In this document: piece by piece, positions 63,573 to 64,000 of the stretch | Layout: every line of letters begins with the position of its first letter | Numbering within the stretch: the stretch's first letter is position 1 | NCBI GenBank assembly: GCA_026692865.1 | Contig: JAPLNI010000031.1 | Coordinates: forward strand, 56,404-120,403 | Direction: 5' to 3' | DNA: 64,000 nucleotides | Origin: Planctomycetota bacterium | GTDB taxonomy: Bacteria; Planctomycetota; Planctomycetia; Pirellulales; Pirellulaceae | Made by a program: the position numbers and the translations under genes | Notes under the pieces: generated by a model | Seen by the model: only the letters and a program-made list of their open reading frames with translations | Told to the model about the DNA's origin: nothing | Database searches by the model: none

Positions 63573-64000
63573 GAATGCTCCGTCTTGGCGGAGCTTTTAG
63601 ACTTATCTGTCGGTTACCTATCTAAGAAGTCTTTGTGAACCAAACGGTTCCGTTGTCACACGAGAATATTTCTTTTCTCAACGTCGCTCGCCCGAAAGCT
63701 GTGACAAATCACAGCACTCCAAATTTGGAGTGCTCCGTCTTGGCGGAGCTTTAAGACTTATCTATCGGTTGTCTATCTAAGAAGTTTCCGTGAACCCAAC
63801 GGTTCCGTTGTCACACGAGAATATTTCTTTTCTCAACATCGCTGGCCCGAAAGCTGTGACAAGTCACAGCACTCCAAATTTGGAATGCTCCGTCTTGGCG
63901 TAGCTTTTAGACTTATCTGTCGGTTACCTATCTAAGAAGTCTTTGTGAACCAAACGGTTCCGTTGTCACACGAGAGTATTTCTTTTCTCAACGTCGCTCG
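63572..64000 (+). repeat. 155-bp tandem repeat array, three copies, running off the edge
   Basis: Copies begin at 63572, 63727 and 63882, a period of 155 bp; the third is cut by the window end. Each copy has a GCTCCG/CGGAGC hairpin (in the third copy the right half reads CGTAGC), AACGG-TT-CCGTT, and GCTGTGA with TCACAGC as a short stem. No open frame of note spans it. A related diverged copy lies at 5861-5966. Confidence 0.93.

Noticed and set aside
63572..64000. CRISPR array
   Set aside because: The period is 155 bp of continuous near-identical sequence, with no short repeats separated by unique spacers and no cas genes.

Overview
The window looks like a chromosomal segment of a planctomycete, most likely a Pirellulaceae-type member of Pirellulales. 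This rests on protein families seen in it: a PSCyt/DUF1549/DUF1553 protein next to a DUF1501 protein, a DUF1598 secreted protein, secreted proteins opening with an 'LExRxLMA' motif (LESRYLMA, LEDRRLMA), a PEP-CTERM protein, a TIGR02999-like ECF sigma factor coupled to a membrane kinase, a protein kinase fused to a Tubulin_2-like domain, a two-part beta-barrel porin, and scarce Shine-Dalgarno sites with many GTG/TTG starts. No rRNA, tRNA, insertion sequence, prophage or CRISPR array was recognised.

Layout. 0-6 kb: a truncated ELWxxDGT-repeat secreted protein, a PEP-CTERM protein, an ABC permease, an HExxH peptidase-like protein and a membrane protein. 6-12 kb: sbcDC (minus) and a Uma2-type nuclease. 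12-19.3 kb: LemA + M48 protease, then the PSCyt/DUF1501 pair. 19.3-24.4 kb: queC, a transmembrane Ser/Thr kinase coupled to its ECF sigma factor, and a LuxR-type regulator. 24.5-31 kb: leuA flanked by two copies of an inverted-repeat element, a stand-alone SAM-hydroxide-adenosyltransferase C-terminal domain, bioA, a PstS-like protein and a PDZ/YbaY protein. 31-38 kb: a type II secretion/pilus F protein and a 1678-residue secreted multidomain protein with a metzincin-type zinc motif and dockerin repeats. 38-45 kb: an HscC-like Hsp70, a membrane protein and a J-like protein without HPD, downstream of an FHA-GAF-sigma54 activator. 45-49 kb: DUF1598 protein, a P-II/PPK2 pair and a methyltransferase. 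49-55.1 kb: dnaN, a deoxyhypusine-synthase-like gene, a ThuA-like gene, a DciA/DUF721 gene, argJ and fabH. 55.1-64 kb: kinase-tubulin fusion and AAA ATPase (minus), a divergent FHA-EAL protein, and a porin followed by a terminator and a 155-bp tandem array that runs off the window.

Genes that seem to work together: sbcC/sbcD (1-nt overlap), sigma factor/kinase (4-nt overlap), P-II/PPK2 (4-nt overlap), LemA/M48, the Hsp70 trio, the dnaN-led operon, and the kinase-tubulin/AAA pair. The last pair and the Hsp70 trio are the best candidates for little-described systems.

Non-coding structure is rich. There is a four-copy MITE-like family with palindromes and terminal inverted repeats, a two-copy inverted repeat flanking leuA, a repeat family shared between 5.9 kb and the right edge, short tandem duplications at the sbcD start and upstream of the FHA-EAL gene, and several hairpins between convergent genes.
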